A DNA stretch of 64,000 nucleotides from Spirochaetia bacterium. Lineage in GTDB: Bacteria; Spirochaetota; Leptospiria; Leptospirales; Leptonemataceae. The notes under the pieces are model-generated. The model was not told the origin of the DNA, ran no database searches, and worked only from the letters and a program-made list of their open reading frames with translations. Each line of letters starts with the position of its first letter. Position 1 is the first letter of the stretch. A program made the translations under genes and the position numbers. This document shows positions 35,898 through 44,492 of this stretch, piece after piece. The DNA is taken from assembly GCA_009885105.1 (NCBI GenBank), contig VFLI01000026.1, positions 1 through 64,000 on the forward strand. Reading direction: 5' to 3'.

Positions 35898-36376
35898 GGT
35901 TTCTGTTTCAGACTATTTTTTAATTTTTGCCAGAGTCCGCCTCCCAGAATTTGGTCTGCCTTGTCGAGAACACTTCTCACTTCGACGAATATATCCTGCT
36001 CACCCGCCCAATATTTTTTCACAATCTCCGGATTCTGGCCGTTGATCATTGAGTTGAGAACATACGAAGCCAATACCACATCATCCATGTAGCCAATAGG
36101 ACCGATAAATCCTTCCGGCATCAAATCGATCGGCAGAATAAAGTAGGCTATGGCCGTTGCCAGCGCCGTTTTTTCGTGCATGGGAATCTCTCTGGCAAGA
36201 GCCAGTTTACAGAGAAGATGAAACATATCCGGCGCCAGCAGCAAATACTCCGTCCACCGGGAGGAGGTCCCCTTTTCCCGCGCCCAGAGTCTCAGGCTGT
36301 GCCGAATTTTCTGGTAAAAATCCGCTTTCTCCGGATCCAGATCCTGTTCGTTCTGCTGCATTATTTTTTGCGGCAT
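35894..36376 (-). CDS. YkvA-family (DUF1232) protein
   Basis: A 160-residue protein with the DUF1232 core in its middle: ALATAIAYFILPIDLMPE (about 80-97) followed by GPIGYMDDVVLASYVLNSM. The core is a short membrane-associated helical hairpin of unknown function. From the start chosen at ATG 36376, AAGGA lies six bases ahead; longer starts up to 36430 exist but lack a ribosome site. It is the first gene of a two-gene reverse operon with the emfourin-like protein. Confidence 0.75.
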   Translation of the reverse strand: MPQKIMQQNEQDLDPEKADFYQKIRHSLRLWAREKGTSSRWTEYLLLAPDMFHLLCKLALAREIPMHEKTALATAIAYFILPIDLMPEGFIGPIGYMDDVVLASYVLNSMINGQNPEIVKKYWAGEQDIFVEVRSVLDKADQILGGGLWQKLKNSLKQKP

Positions 36377-36489
36377 TTCGTTTCCTTCCATTTCCATAGG
36401 CCATTCTAATACAATCTGAAAAAATAACAAGCAGGAAAAATCTCCTAAATAGCTTGACAGTGACGGAAAGCGCCTTCAATCTCAAATTC

Positions 36490-36891
36490 ATGAGCAAGAA
36501 AACAACCGCTGGGTTCATATTTCTGACCATCGTGCCGATTGCCACCGCGCTTCTCGCTTACAGCTTTTCAATAAAGCACACGGGATATCGCAGCTGGTCG
36601 GCTGGAGACTGTCAGGCAATCCTGCGTAAAAATGACGGATACTGCACGACCGGCGACTGTAAAGCCATACTCCGCGGAAACGACGGATACTGCGACACAA
36701 ATGACTGCAAGGCCGTTCTCAGGAACAATGACGGATACTGCGATTCCAATAACTGCAAAGCGGTTCTGAGAAATAACGACGGATACTGCGACTCAAACGA
36801 CTGCAAGGCCATTCTCAGAAACAATGACGGATACTGTGATTCTGGAAGCTGCAGAGCATTTTTGAGAAATAACGACGGTTATTGCGGGTAA
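36490..36891 (+). CDS. Membrane-anchored protein with six Cys-rich 16-residue repeats
   Basis: A 133-residue protein of unrecognised family. It has a short cytoplasmic start, a single membrane segment at about residues 7-29, then a tail of six near-identical repeats of 16 residues, each based on DCKAILRNNDGYCDSN with two cysteines ten residues apart. All the cysteines lie outside the membrane if the usual positive-inside rule holds, so intra-repeat disulfides or metal binding are possible. Start is taken as ATG at 36490; a TTG at 36454 would add 12 residues. It appears monocistronic between divergent and convergent neighbours. I know no function. Confidence 0.65.
   Translation: MSKKTTAGFIFLTIVPIATALLAYSFSIKHTGYRSWSAGDCQAILRKNDGYCTTGDCKAILRGNDGYCDTNDCKAVLRNNDGYCDSNNCKAVLRNNDGYCDSNDCKAILRNNDGYCDSGSCRAFLRNNDGYCG
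36607..36891 (+). repeat. Six tandem 48-base coding repeats
   Basis: Units begin at 36607, 36655, 36703, 36751, 36799 and 36847; the sixth is short. Each encodes the Cys-rich 16-residue module in frame. The units differ at synonymous positions (for example GCC/GCG/GCA and AAT/AAC), so they are older than a recent slippage and are held alike by selection on the protein. Confidence 0.9.
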
Positions 36892-36914
36892 CCGGATTTT
36901 CCGGTACAAACAGA

Positions 36915-37076
36915 TTATTTCAAAGCGGCTTCGATTTTGTCGGCCGTGGTGAAACCCAGTTTGACAAGAATTTCTCCCAGTTTGGAAGAGCTGTTGCTCT
37001 TTTGCTCTTCCAGCGCTTTGTTCAATTGATCCGCTGTGATTATTCCTTTACTGACAAGTGTTTCACCCATGGCCAT
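36915..37076 (-). CDS. Small MshEN-like (GspE N-terminal type) protein
   Basis: A 53-residue reverse-strand protein in a gap otherwise empty. It reads as two copies of the short motif of type II secretion ATPase N-terminal/MshEN domains: first ETLVSKGIITADQLNKALEEQ (about 4-24), then KLGEILVKLGFTTADKIEAAL (about 31-51). The L-G-x-x-L and G-x-x-x-x-x-x-L-x-x-A-L pattern binds c-di-GMP in true MshEN domains, though here the preceding Arg is Lys. ATG is at 37076 or 37070; no strong ribosome site is visible. The opposite strand has an open frame but with no protein-like features. Confidence 0.6.
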   Translation of the reverse strand: MAMGETLVSKGIITADQLNKALEEQKSNSSSKLGEILVKLGFTTADKIEAALK

Positions 37077-37243
37077 GGAAACATCAGATCAAACTCAACG
37101 GCTTCCTGTCAAATAGGATTTTAATCTCTTTAGATACTGTAAGCCAGGACATTCAAAAATCCCTCCATAAATTGGTTGATAAACGGCCATCCAGACAGAG
37201 CTCTGTCCAAAAGACAGAAGACCGGCATCCGGAGGAAGCAGAT

Positions 37244-38410
37244 ATGAGAGATGTTTGTATAATCGGCGCGTATGAAACCAAACACGGGTCGTTCAAAGAA
37301 AGGTCGCTCAGGGACCTTATCACGGAAGCAGGAAACGGCGCCATTCGCGATTCCCGCATGGACAGAAAGGAAATCCAGGCTGTCTATGTCGGAAATTACG
37401 CCGGCAATGAGTTCAACGGACAAAATACAATCGGTTCTCTGGCCGCCACCATTCTGGGCCTCGGGGACAAACCCGCCATCCGGTTCGAGGGCGCCTGCGC
37501 TTCCGGAGGCATCGCCGTGCGGCAGGCTTACTGGGCCGTGGCAACGGGTCAGTATGACACCGTTCTTGCGCTCGGCGTAGAGAAGATGAACGGACTGGAT
37601 CCGAACGGCACAATGCAGGTGGTTTCGCGCGGTCAGGATCAGGATTTTGAAGGAGGCTTCTGCATCAGCGGCCCGTCCGGTTTCGCGCTGAACGCCGTGC
37701 GCCACATGCATGAATTCGGCACGACAAAAGAACAGATGGGCATGATAGCGGAAAAAAATTACTACCACGGTTCTCTCAATCCTTTCGCCCACAAACAGAA
37801 GACACTGACTCTGGAACGCATCATCAAAGCGCCCATGATCAGCTATCCTTTCGGGCTGCACGATGTCTCTCTGGTAACGGACGCGTCCGCGGCCGTTGTG
37901 ATCACAACAATGGACAGAGCAAAAGGCATCCGCGACAAACTTGTGAAGATCGCCGGATCGGGCCAGGGGGGCGATTATTTTACAAGCGCTATGAAAGAAT
38001 CGTCCGTATCGTTTTCCGCCTCCGTGCGAGCGGCGAAGGAAGCGTACGCGATGGCCGGCGCAACAGCCTCCGATATCGACGTTCTCGAATGTCATGACTG
38101 TTTTACGGTGACGGAAATCATCAATATTGAAGACCTAGGTTTTGTGGAAAAAGGCCGGGGCGGACCTTTCACGGCGGAGGGTCACACCCGGCTGGGCGGG
38201 AAAATTCCGGTCAACACCTCGGGTGGTTTGAAAGCAAAAGGACATCCAATCGGCGCGACGGGAGTCGGTCAGGTGGTGGAAATGACATTCCAGCTCCGCG
38301 ACGAATCGGAAGGCCGTCAGGTAAAAAACGCAAAGACGGCGATGACACACGTCCTCGGCGGTCCGGGTGCCGTGAGTATCGTTCATATTTTGAAGCGGGT
38401 AGAAAAATGA
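37244..38410 (+). CDS. SCP2-type thiolase
   Basis: A 388-residue thiolase-fold enzyme. The nucleophile sits in EGACASGG (Cys85), followed by VLALGVEKMNG, and the C-terminal catalytic set LECHDCFTVTE and KGHPIGATGVGQ. This layout is that of SCP2/acetyl-CoA acetyltransferase-like proteins rather than FadA. The start is ATG at 37244, with GGAGG nine bases before it; an open frame from 37058 has no family match in front. It overlaps the OB-fold/zinc ribbon gene by ATGA. Such thiolase/DUF35 pairs act as complexes that condense or cleave acyl-CoAs, for example in HMG-CoA synthesis or sterol side-chain retro-aldol cleavage. Confidence 0.9.
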   Translation: MRDVCIIGAYETKHGSFKERSLRDLITEAGNGAIRDSRMDRKEIQAVYVGNYAGNEFNGQNTIGSLAATILGLGDKPAIRFEGACASGGIAVRQAYWAVATGQYDTVLALGVEKMNGLDPNGTMQVVSRGQDQDFEGGFCISGPSGFALNAVRHMHEFGTTKEQMGMIAEKNYYHGSLNPFAHKQKTLTLERIIKAPMISYPFGLHDVSLVTDASAAVVITTMDRAKGIRDKLVKIAGSGQGGDYFTSAMKESSVSFSASVRAAKEAYAMAGATASDIDVLECHDCFTVTEIINIEDLGFVEKGRGGPFTAEGHTRLGGKIPVNTSGGLKAKGHPIGATGVGQVVEMTFQLRDESEGRQVKNAKTAMTHVLGGPGAVSIVHILKRVEK

Positions 38411-38757
38411 CCACAACCACTGAAGAAAAACCAAAAATTTTTGAAGCTCTGAAATGCGGCAAGTGCGGAAAACTCAGCCTGCCGCCGGCATTCGCCTGTC
38501 CCTACTGCGGTGGAGATCAGCTGTCTCATGCGCCGCTCTCGGGCAAAGCGGAAGTATACACGTATACCGTTGTGCATATGGCATTTGGAGCCATGGCAAA
38601 AAAAGTTCCATACACTCTGGCCGTCGTGGAACTGCAGGAAGGCGTTCGACTGATGACGATCGTTTCTGATGCCGATCCGGCTAAAATCAAGATCGGCGAC
38701 CGAGTCCAGTTCAGCCACTTTGAAGAAGGCCAGGGCCCGATTTTCAAAATGGCCTGA
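38407..38757 (+). CDS. DUF35 OB-fold zinc-ribbon protein
   Basis: A 116-residue partner of the thiolase. The rubredoxin-like zinc ribbon has four cysteines as CGKCGK and CPYCGG (about 17-39), followed by an OB fold with GKAEVYTYTVVHMAFG and IGDRVQFSHFE. DUF35 proteins bind acyl-CoA and bridge thiolase-type subunits. It starts inside the thiolase stop (ATGA), so the two are made in equal amounts. No further gene in the operon is obvious; the next gene is small and 88 bases away. Confidence 0.9.
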   Translation: MTTTTEEKPKIFEALKCGKCGKLSLPPAFACPYCGGDQLSHAPLSGKAEVYTYTVVHMAFGAMAKKVPYTLAVVELQEGVRLMTIVSDADPAKIKIGDRVQFSHFEEGQGPIFKMA

Positions 38758-38845
38758 TCCTGATCTATGGCCGAATACGGAAGAATGTTGGTTTTCTGGC
38801 AGAAAAGCGCTATACAATTCGAGAATTTTTCGTCTAATTTAACAT

Positions 38846-39028
38846 ATGAACAGCAATGAAATAGCCGCTCATAGCAAACTTTATCTGAAATTTGGAAAAA
38901 ACGGTTTCACTGCCGTTGAGGCAGTCCGCGACTGCAATGTGGACATGGAAACACTCCATGCTCTTCTGGACGATAAAGCTCTGAAGAAGTCCGGAGATAA
39001 ATATAAAGTTGTCGAAGTGAAAAACTGA
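38846..39028 (+). CDS. Possible 60-residue protein
   Basis: A short open frame of 60 residues, acidic at first and lysine-rich at the end, without recognised motifs (VEAVRDCNVDMETLHALLDDKALK). It starts with ATG after AT-rich DNA and has codon use like its neighbours. No ribosome site is clear. It could be a real small gene or chance. Confidence 0.4.
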   Translation: MNSNEIAAHSKLYLKFGKNGFTAVEAVRDCNVDMETLHALLDDKALKKSGDKYKVVEVKN

Positions 39029-39058
39029 ATTCTCACCCCGCAATCAATTTCTGAATTG

Positions 39059-39121
39059 CTATTTCTTATCTTCTTTTTTCGGCTTCTTTTTTTCTTTTTT
39101 ACCTTTGTCTTTGCTTCCCAT
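39059..39121 (-). CDS. Possible 20-residue lysine-rich peptide
   Basis: An ATG-initiated frame of 20 codons gives MGSKDKGKKEKKKPKKEDKK, followed by TAG. The purine-rich strand explains most of it. GGAGGG lies about 20 bases upstream, too far for a normal ribosome site. Very tentative. Confidence 0.2.
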   Translation of the reverse strand: MGSKDKGKKEKKKPKKEDKK

Positions 39122-39234
39122 ACGCCGACATCTGCGCACACCCTCCATTCCGTCAAACGAAAAAATCTGGACGGGAGCCGGGACATCTGCAGAGATAAAC
39201 TAAAAACAGGCTCCATCTGAAAGACACAAAATTT

Positions 39235-42200
39235 ATGGCCGCCAGGACTTCCAAAACTAAAGAAACCGAAGATAGAGAGGAATTCACTCTCAATTTCTTC
39301 ATCAATGCCGATGCCCCTGCCCGGCGTAAGTTCATCACAGATATGATAAAATACGGGCGGGACCGTTATGTCATGTCCGGCCGGTGGATATTCATGGAGG
39401 CCCGCAAAACATCCCTGCGTCTTCAAGAAAGAGATGTGCCGTTTCAGATTCTGTATGACTTTGAAATGTTTCTGGCCCAGGCGCTGCATCCCAGAGCCAG
39501 AACTCATGTGGGAGCTGAAATTTTTCTGGACAGTCCCTTCAACAGCTATTTTGAGAAACGAGCCGCTCCCTACCGGTTTCAACTGTCGGAAATTGAACTT
39601 CGCACAATTACTGAGAACCGAAAAATCGCTGTTTCCGATCTGATGCCTCTTCTTGCTGAAATTGACAGAACGGACGGCCCCGCTATGGTCGAATATTTTA
39701 AAAGAAAAATTTCTCTGATTGAGCCGTTAAAAAGTGTTCCGGAGAAAATTCTCGCGGCGGCGTACGGAATTGAAGGCAGAGTGGCTCAGTTAAAAAAAAA
39801 TATTTCGCCTGACCCGGAAACAAACCGGAAGAAAGCGATTGAAAGTCTTGATAATTTTATCAATGCACACAACATTCGGAACGGGGAATATTTTGTTCGT
39901 CGCACAAAGATCGATGCCAAACTGTCTTCTCTGGCGCCTTCGCTGGAGCAGTATTTAAAAGAAAAGAAAATCGCCGCAGCTAAAACTGTGACTGAACCTG
40001 ACACTGAAACCGAGAATTCGGTCGACTCATCCTCTCCAGACAAATTTTCAGCCGACTATGCTTCCACGGACGCCCCCTATGAGGAAGAATATCAGGAAGA
40101 ATACCGGGAAACGCATCCTGGTGCTCAATTTTCCCCCGAGACAGAGACACCCCTGCAGCAATCTGAATCGGCAAATGCGGCGCCGGATACTGACACGGAA
40201 CAAAGTGCGCCTGTCTGGGCGGCGTCAGAGGCTGACCTGGAGCCCGGGCCGATTCAGAAAACTTCTCCTCCGTTCGAGACATCAGATACAGATGTAAGCC
40301 CCGGCGCGTTCCTGGATGAGGAAGTACAGATCGATTCTTTTCGCGCAGAACTTCTCACGATCCAGGAAAGACTCGAACCAATAAGACAGCGCATCTTCAG
40401 CGATAGAGACATTTCTTCCCGGCTCGATTCCCTGGAAGCAACAGGCGATATCCAGGAGGCAGTCCGGATCCTGGCGGAATTCCCGGAGGATCTCTTTGAA
40501 GCACACCGGAACATTGCGCTGCGAAAGATCGGCGAGATGGACGGCATGCTGGGCAAAATCATGGGCCATCTCTCACGTGTATCCAGACATCTGAAATCGC
40601 ATGACATGAGAGTCTATGTCGACTATTTAATACAGGTCCTGCGAGAAGGAAGAATTTTTGAAACTCACCCTCATATTGAAGAACGCCTGATCAATTACAG
40701 AAATTCATTTATCGATCCTCCGCCGGAACTGCTGAAAGAAATCCATGGCCGCCTTCAGGATCTGGAATCACAGCACCGCGCTGACCACAGAGCATGCGTG
40801 ATCGCTCAGGCTGATTACCTGGAAAGCTGCCTTGCAGACGAAAAATTCAAAATAGTCTGGCCGACATCATTCACAATACTGCACAATCTGCTTCGCGAAG
40901 AACTGGAATCCATGAGTGAAGGGGAAAGATCGGCGAACCCGGCCTGGAAACAGAGAATTGACCAGTTTGCCGAAGAAACGGCTCATCACAGAGATACGAT
41001 ACTGGCGCAGATCAAAACAGAATTGAAGGGCGAAACAGCCGTTTCGATATTGTCTTCGCTCGCCTTGCCAGCCGGGCCTGCGCCTGCAGCAGGGATGCCG
41101 CATTTTTCTGCCGCAGGCGATGTGGAAAAAATTTCCGCAGAGATCCTGGACAAAGATCCGCGCGAAATTGCCGCCGATATTTCAGGAATGTTTGAGCGGA
41201 AATTCTCGGAGAATCCGGAACAGGCTCTTGCCTGGGCGGCCACATTCATGAATTCACCTCAGACCGATTCTCTGGAGAAGGAAACTATTCTGGCTCTTTG
41301 CCGAAAACACTCGTCCAGGAGCCGGGAAGCGGCTGGGTTTTACTTTTTTCACAATTCTGTCGACAATGCTCCAGAAAACTTAAAGGATAGAATCATCAGC
41401 ATATTCGCAGGGATTCAGCCGAATTCGGCGCTGCTGGAAAAACGAAAAGCGCTTGAAGAGCAGAGAGCCTGCTTTACAGGCAAGAGTCTTTTTTTGAGTT
41501 ATGCGAAGGAAACAGATCCGGAAAGCAGAAAGCGCCTGGCTGAACAGATCGCCGCCGATGAAAGACTGCCCGCTTCGCTTCGAGCATCCATTTCGCACAA
41601 AGACAAATCCAATTTCGATGAGGTGATCAAGGCCATCACCACTTCCATTCATCCGGTGAAAACACGGCTGGAGATGCTTCGAGCCTTCGCATATCTTGCG
41701 GATAAGAAAGGAATGATGACTCCGGCGCGCAGAGAAAAACTCGATAGAATCTACAGACGCTATGAAGGATTTTTGAAAGAAAACCTGGCTGTCTTTACGC
41801 GCAACAAACCAAAGAATCATTTCTTTTTTTCCCATGGCGAATCGGTGGCCTCTTCCCTGGCGGCTGGAACTTCGCCATCAGAAATATTTTCGCGCGAGAT
41901 CGCGCATTCCCAGGACTACATTGCGGCATCGAGAGCCACTGCAGCGCTGGAAGCGATCGGGCAAAACGATCCGGATAACCCTGAGAGCCGGGCCATACTG
42001 GCCGCAGTGCCGGGAGAATTTGCAGCTCAGGTGCAGGCAACCCTGAAAAAAAAGAGCGCCGCACAGACGGAAGCCCTGAAACAGATTCGCAGCATTTCAG
42101 CAAAAGGGGGGCTTTCAGAAGCAAGCCTGGAATATTTACAGAATCCGAAGAATCGAACAGTCGCCATGCGCTGGTACGATTCACTGGAAGGCGAAGGCAG

Positions 42201-43317
42201 ATCAGCTCTTTTGGAAAAATCCGTTGATCTCCAGAAAAGGCAGCAGGTAGAATCACTGTTTTCTGCACTCGGCGAAGAAGTGCGTCTTACCGATGCACTG
42301 AAGGATACAAAATCCCTTGCCGCGGAAGACTGGGATGCTCTTCGTCAGACCTACTCCAGGCCGCATCAACTGGAAAAAATCAAAGCTGTTCAGACAGTCA
42401 TTTCAGCGGCCCAAAAACAGCCGGCAATGACGGCAGCTTCAGCAGAACCCACCGCGCCGCCGGAGAAAGATTCTCCTTCGCAGGAGAAGGAAATCAAGCC
42501 AGTTATGAATTTTGACGATCTGATCAATCAGGCAGTGAGTTCGGCCATCCCTTCTATGCACGATGAGGAACCGCCGGAACCGGATGAAATATTCAAAGAC
42601 AGACCCGAACGACGCAGAGAACCGGATCTTGAAATAACAGAAAGAGCCGCGCCCGGGCAGCGAAGCCCGGCAAAAGGAACAAGAGATGCTGCGGCGGCAG
42701 GCCGCGTTCCTATTCCGGATCGCACTCCCGCAAAAACAGCTCCGGCAGCAAAGAAAAAGCCGCCTCCGGCCGAGAAAGCAGGCGGCAGTATCATCGAATC
42801 AGTTTCTCAATCGCTGGGCGGACTGCTGGGTCGAATGAGTTCTCCATCGAAAAAGAAAGAGCAGGATGCGGCGAAGACAACAAAGACAGAGGCCGATCAA
42901 AAAGGAAAGGGAAAAGCAGGAAAAAAATCTCTTCTGCCGGTTACTGTATCAAAAACAATCTCTGACGCGGTAAAAGCCAAACTGAATGCGGGCGGCGGCA
43001 GTAAATATTTTTTCACAGAAAAAGAGAAAGAGGCGATGATGGATCAGGCCGCGGGAAAATTAAAAAGTTCACAGAAAGCTCTGTCGCCTGAAGTTCTGGA
43101 ACAGGAAGTAGCGAATCTATTCCGCGACTTTTCATACCTGATCCCCATGAATGAAAATGAACCCGACATCAAAAAAAGAAAGTATTTCAGCGCGGCCATG
43201 CTCAAAAGCAAAAAGCAAGAACTGATAAAGGAATATTACGATCTTTTTGACAGAGAAAATGAAAGACTGAAGAAACAGGAGTATTCCGACATTATTTCTT
43301 TCCTGAAGTCGCACTGA
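39235..43317 (+). CDS. Large multidomain protein of unknown function (1360 residues)
   Basis: A 1360-residue soluble protein that I do not recognise. Residues about 15-245 form a compact helical/mixed domain with two aromatic-rich segments (GRDRYVMSGRWIFMEARK and ISLIEPLKSVPEKILAAAYG). Residues 245-365 are a disordered, Glu/Ser/Pro/Thr-rich linker. Residues 370-1075 are long helices, with many Glu/Arg/Lys residues and few cysteines, looking like a TPR-like or coiled superhelix. Residues 1080-1240 are a second linker, Lys/Pro/Ala-rich. The last 120 residues are basic and helical, ending in YSDIISFLKSH. No transmembrane segment or signal peptide is seen. It stands alone, and its size and linkers suggest a scaffold. 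Confidence 0.6.
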   Translation: MAARTSKTKETEDREEFTLNFFINADAPARRKFITDMIKYGRDRYVMSGRWIFMEARKTSLRLQERDVPFQILYDFEMFLAQALHPRARTHVGAEIFLDSPFNSYFEKRAAPYRFQLSEIELRTITENRKIAVSDLMPLLAEIDRTDGPAMVEYFKRKISLIEPLKSVPEKILAAAYGIEGRVAQLKKNISPDPETNRKKAIESLDNFINAHNIRNGEYFVRRTKIDAKLSSLAPSLEQYLKEKKIAAAKTVTEPDTETENSVDSSSPDKFSADYASTDAPYEEEYQEEYRETHPGAQFSPETETPLQQSESANAAPDTDTEQSAPVWAASEADLEPGPIQKTSPPFETSDTDVSPGAFLDEEVQIDSFRAELLTIQERLEPIRQRIFSDRDISSRLDSLEATGDIQEAVRILAEFPEDLFEAHRNIALRKIGEMDGMLGKIMGHLSRVSRHLKSHDMRVYVDYLIQVLREGRIFETHPHIEERLINYRNSFIDPPPELLKEIHGRLQDLESQHRADHRACVIAQADYLESCLADEKFKIVWPTSFTILHNLLREELESMSEGERSANPAWKQRIDQFAEETAHHRDTILAQIKTELKGETAVSILSSLALPAGPAPAAGMPHFSAAGDVEKISAEILDKDPREIAADISGMFERKFSENPEQALAWAATFMNSPQTDSLEKETILALCRKHSSRSREAAGFYFFHNSVDNAPENLKDRIISIFAGIQPNSALLEKRKALEEQRACFTGKSLFLSYAKETDPESRKRLAEQIAADERLPASLRASISHKDKSNFDEVIKAITTSIHPVKTRLEMLRAFAYLADKKGMMTPARREKLDRIYRRYEGFLKENLAVFTRNKPKNHFFFSHGESVASSLAAGTSPSEIFSREIAHSQDYIAASRATAALEAIGQNDPDNPESRAILAAVPGEFAAQVQATLKKKSAAQTEALKQIRSISAKGGLSEASLEYLQNPKNRTVAMRWYDSLEGEGRSALLEKSVDLQKRQQVESLFSALGEEVRLTDALKDTKSLAAEDWDALRQTYSRPHQLEKIKAVQTVISAAQKQPAMTAASAEPTAPPEKDSPSQEKEIKPVMNFDDLINQAVSSAIPSMHDEEPPEPDEIFKDRPERRREPDLEITERAAPGQRSPAKGTRDAAAAGRVPIPDRTPAKTAPAAKKKPPPAEKAGGSIIESVSQSLGGLLGRMSSPSKKKEQDAAKTTKTEADQKGKGKAGKKSLLPVTVSKTISDAVKAKLNAGGGSKYFFTEKEKEAMMDQAAGKLKSSQKALSPEVLEQEVANLFRDFSYLIPMNENEPDIKKRKYFSAAMLKSKKQELIKEYYDLFDRENERLKKQEYSDIISFLKSH

Positions 43318-43332
43318 GGCCCGGGGCAGCGG

Positions 43333-43887
43333 TCATTTTCCTGACATCATCAGCGCAAACCGGTCCGATACCCGGCGTGACATCTCCAGGGTTTCTCTGC
43401 CTGTCAGATAAAGCATATCTTTTCCGAAAAGCTTTATTTCCGCGACCTTCAGTCCGTTTTGCATGTCAAAAACAGAAACATGCAGAACAACCTGCAGACG
43501 ATCTTCCAGAAGAGTCCGGGTCAGAATTTCTTCGAATCGTCCCTGGAGCAGAATTGTTACATCCGTAAGTCCGCTGAATCGAATCACTTCATTCTCCGTC
43601 AAGATTCGGTTGACCGCAAAATCATTTTTTGCCAGAAGCGAGGATATTTCCGCTGATTCTCTGGGATTGTAGCCTTTTTCTCTGAGCGCGAAAGCAAGCG
43701 ATTCGGTGAGGTTGATTCTGTTTGCCTGCGTTACGCCGATCGTTTCAAAATACCCGATGCCAATCTCCCTCTCTCCGCCCAGGCTGGAAATTTTCCAGGC
43801 GGCAGTCTGGACGAATGCGACTTCATAGGAACGGCAGCCCGCAAGAATGGAACAGAGAAAAATTGCAGGGAGGACTGAAAATTTCAT
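43333..43887 (-). CDS. CsgG/LpoB-like lipoprotein
   Basis: A 184-residue lipoprotein with a signal peptide and lipobox SILAGC (Cys about residue 18). The following domain has strand-helix pattern AFVQTAAWKISSLGG, EIGIGYFETIGVTQANRINL, LTESLAFALREKGYNP, VTILLQGRFEEIL, which reminds me of the CsgG/LpoB/DUF799 type alternating fold that builds outer-membrane pores or periplasmic regulators. The ATG at 43887 overlaps the SUMF1 gene stop (ATGA); an ATG nine bases earlier is less good. It ends a four-gene operon of exported proteins. Confidence 0.65.
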   Translation of the reverse strand: MKFSVLPAIFLCSILAGCRSYEVAFVQTAAWKISSLGGEREIGIGYFETIGVTQANRINLTESLAFALREKGYNPRESAEISSLLAKNDFAVNRILTENEVIRFSGLTDVTILLQGRFEEILTRTLLEDRLQVVLHVSVFDMQNGLKVAEIKLFGKDMLYLTGRETLEMSRRVSDRFALMMSGK

Positions 43888-44492
43888 AAACAGCATCGAA
43901 ATCCAATTTGATCATTTTTGGTTTCGGGCGAAAAATAATACGTTGTGAAGCAGTCGCTCTCGTCGCCCGAAGAATGCGAGCCTCCCGCAGCGGCGGCAAT
44001 TCCCGCGCTGTTATCGGATACCCATTCCATGACATTGCCGACCATATCGTGCACGTCTCCGTCGGCTCTGCAATCTTCTTTCCAGCCCGTAATCTCAATC
44101 TGCCTGCCCGAAGTGTTGCACCTGCCTCTTTCCAGCCGATTCGCGTAAGAAAACTGCCTTCTATGAATACCCAGGCAAGCGTTTCGCCATTCAGACAGCG
44201 TGCAGAGTGATTTTTCCTGACGCTCACAGATAGCGGCGGCATCCTGGCGAGAAACGGCGGTTCTTGGAATCTGGCTGGCAACAGAGAAAAAATCATTCTG
44301 CCTGAGTTCCGATACTTCATAACGGTCAATATAGAAAGTTCTGGCAGCTGTCTGCACGAGCGCCATATTTTCAATTCTGCTGCCATGCAGATCGCGCCGG
44401 CCGGGACTCCCAGAGCCGGATATCCCGATTCCTGCGCGCGCAGCACAGGACAGGTGAATCAGCAAAATAATGATGAACAGGCGCCCTTTCAT
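43884..44492 (-). CDS. Exported SUMF1/FGE-like protein
   Basis: A 202-residue protein with a signal peptide (likely lipobox at IHLSC) and one domain of the formylglycine-generating enzyme/SUMF1 family. Landmarks are FYIDRYEVS (about 53-61), CERQEKSLCTLSEWRNACLG (about 89-108) and DMVGNVMEWVSDN (about 148-160), then a C-terminal IGFRCCL. It is short for a full FGE, and the two catalytic cysteines of active enzymes are not obviously placed, so a role in binding or in a degenerate modification is likelier. Stop/start overlaps bind it to both neighbours. Confidence 0.78.
   Translation of the reverse strand: MKGRLFIIILLIHLSCAARAGIGISGSGSPGRRDLHGSRIENMALVQTAARTFYIDRYEVSELRQNDFFSVASQIPRTAVSRQDAAAICERQEKSLCTLSEWRNACLGIHRRQFSYANRLERGRCNTSGRQIEITGWKEDCRADGDVHDMVGNVMEWVSDNSAGIAAAAGGSHSSGDESDCFTTYYFSPETKNDQIGFRCCL

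Noticed and set aside
36454-36482. Perfect TTGACA as a promoter for the Cys-repeat gene
   Set aside because: The -10 region at 17 bases (CAATCT) is poor, and a start only eight bases on would leave almost no leader; I cannot support it.
36607-36891. CRISPR array
   Set aside because: The repeats are 48-base, in frame, without spacers, and encode a regular protein module.
37058-37243. N-terminal extension of the thiolase frame
   Set aside because: The frame is open but GGAGG before ATG 37244 and the family start decide for the shorter form; the extension also covers the small MshEN-like gene.
37130-38095. A 321-codon reverse frame across the thiolase
   Set aside because: Shadow of the thiolase; the thiolase motifs and ribosome site are on the other strand.
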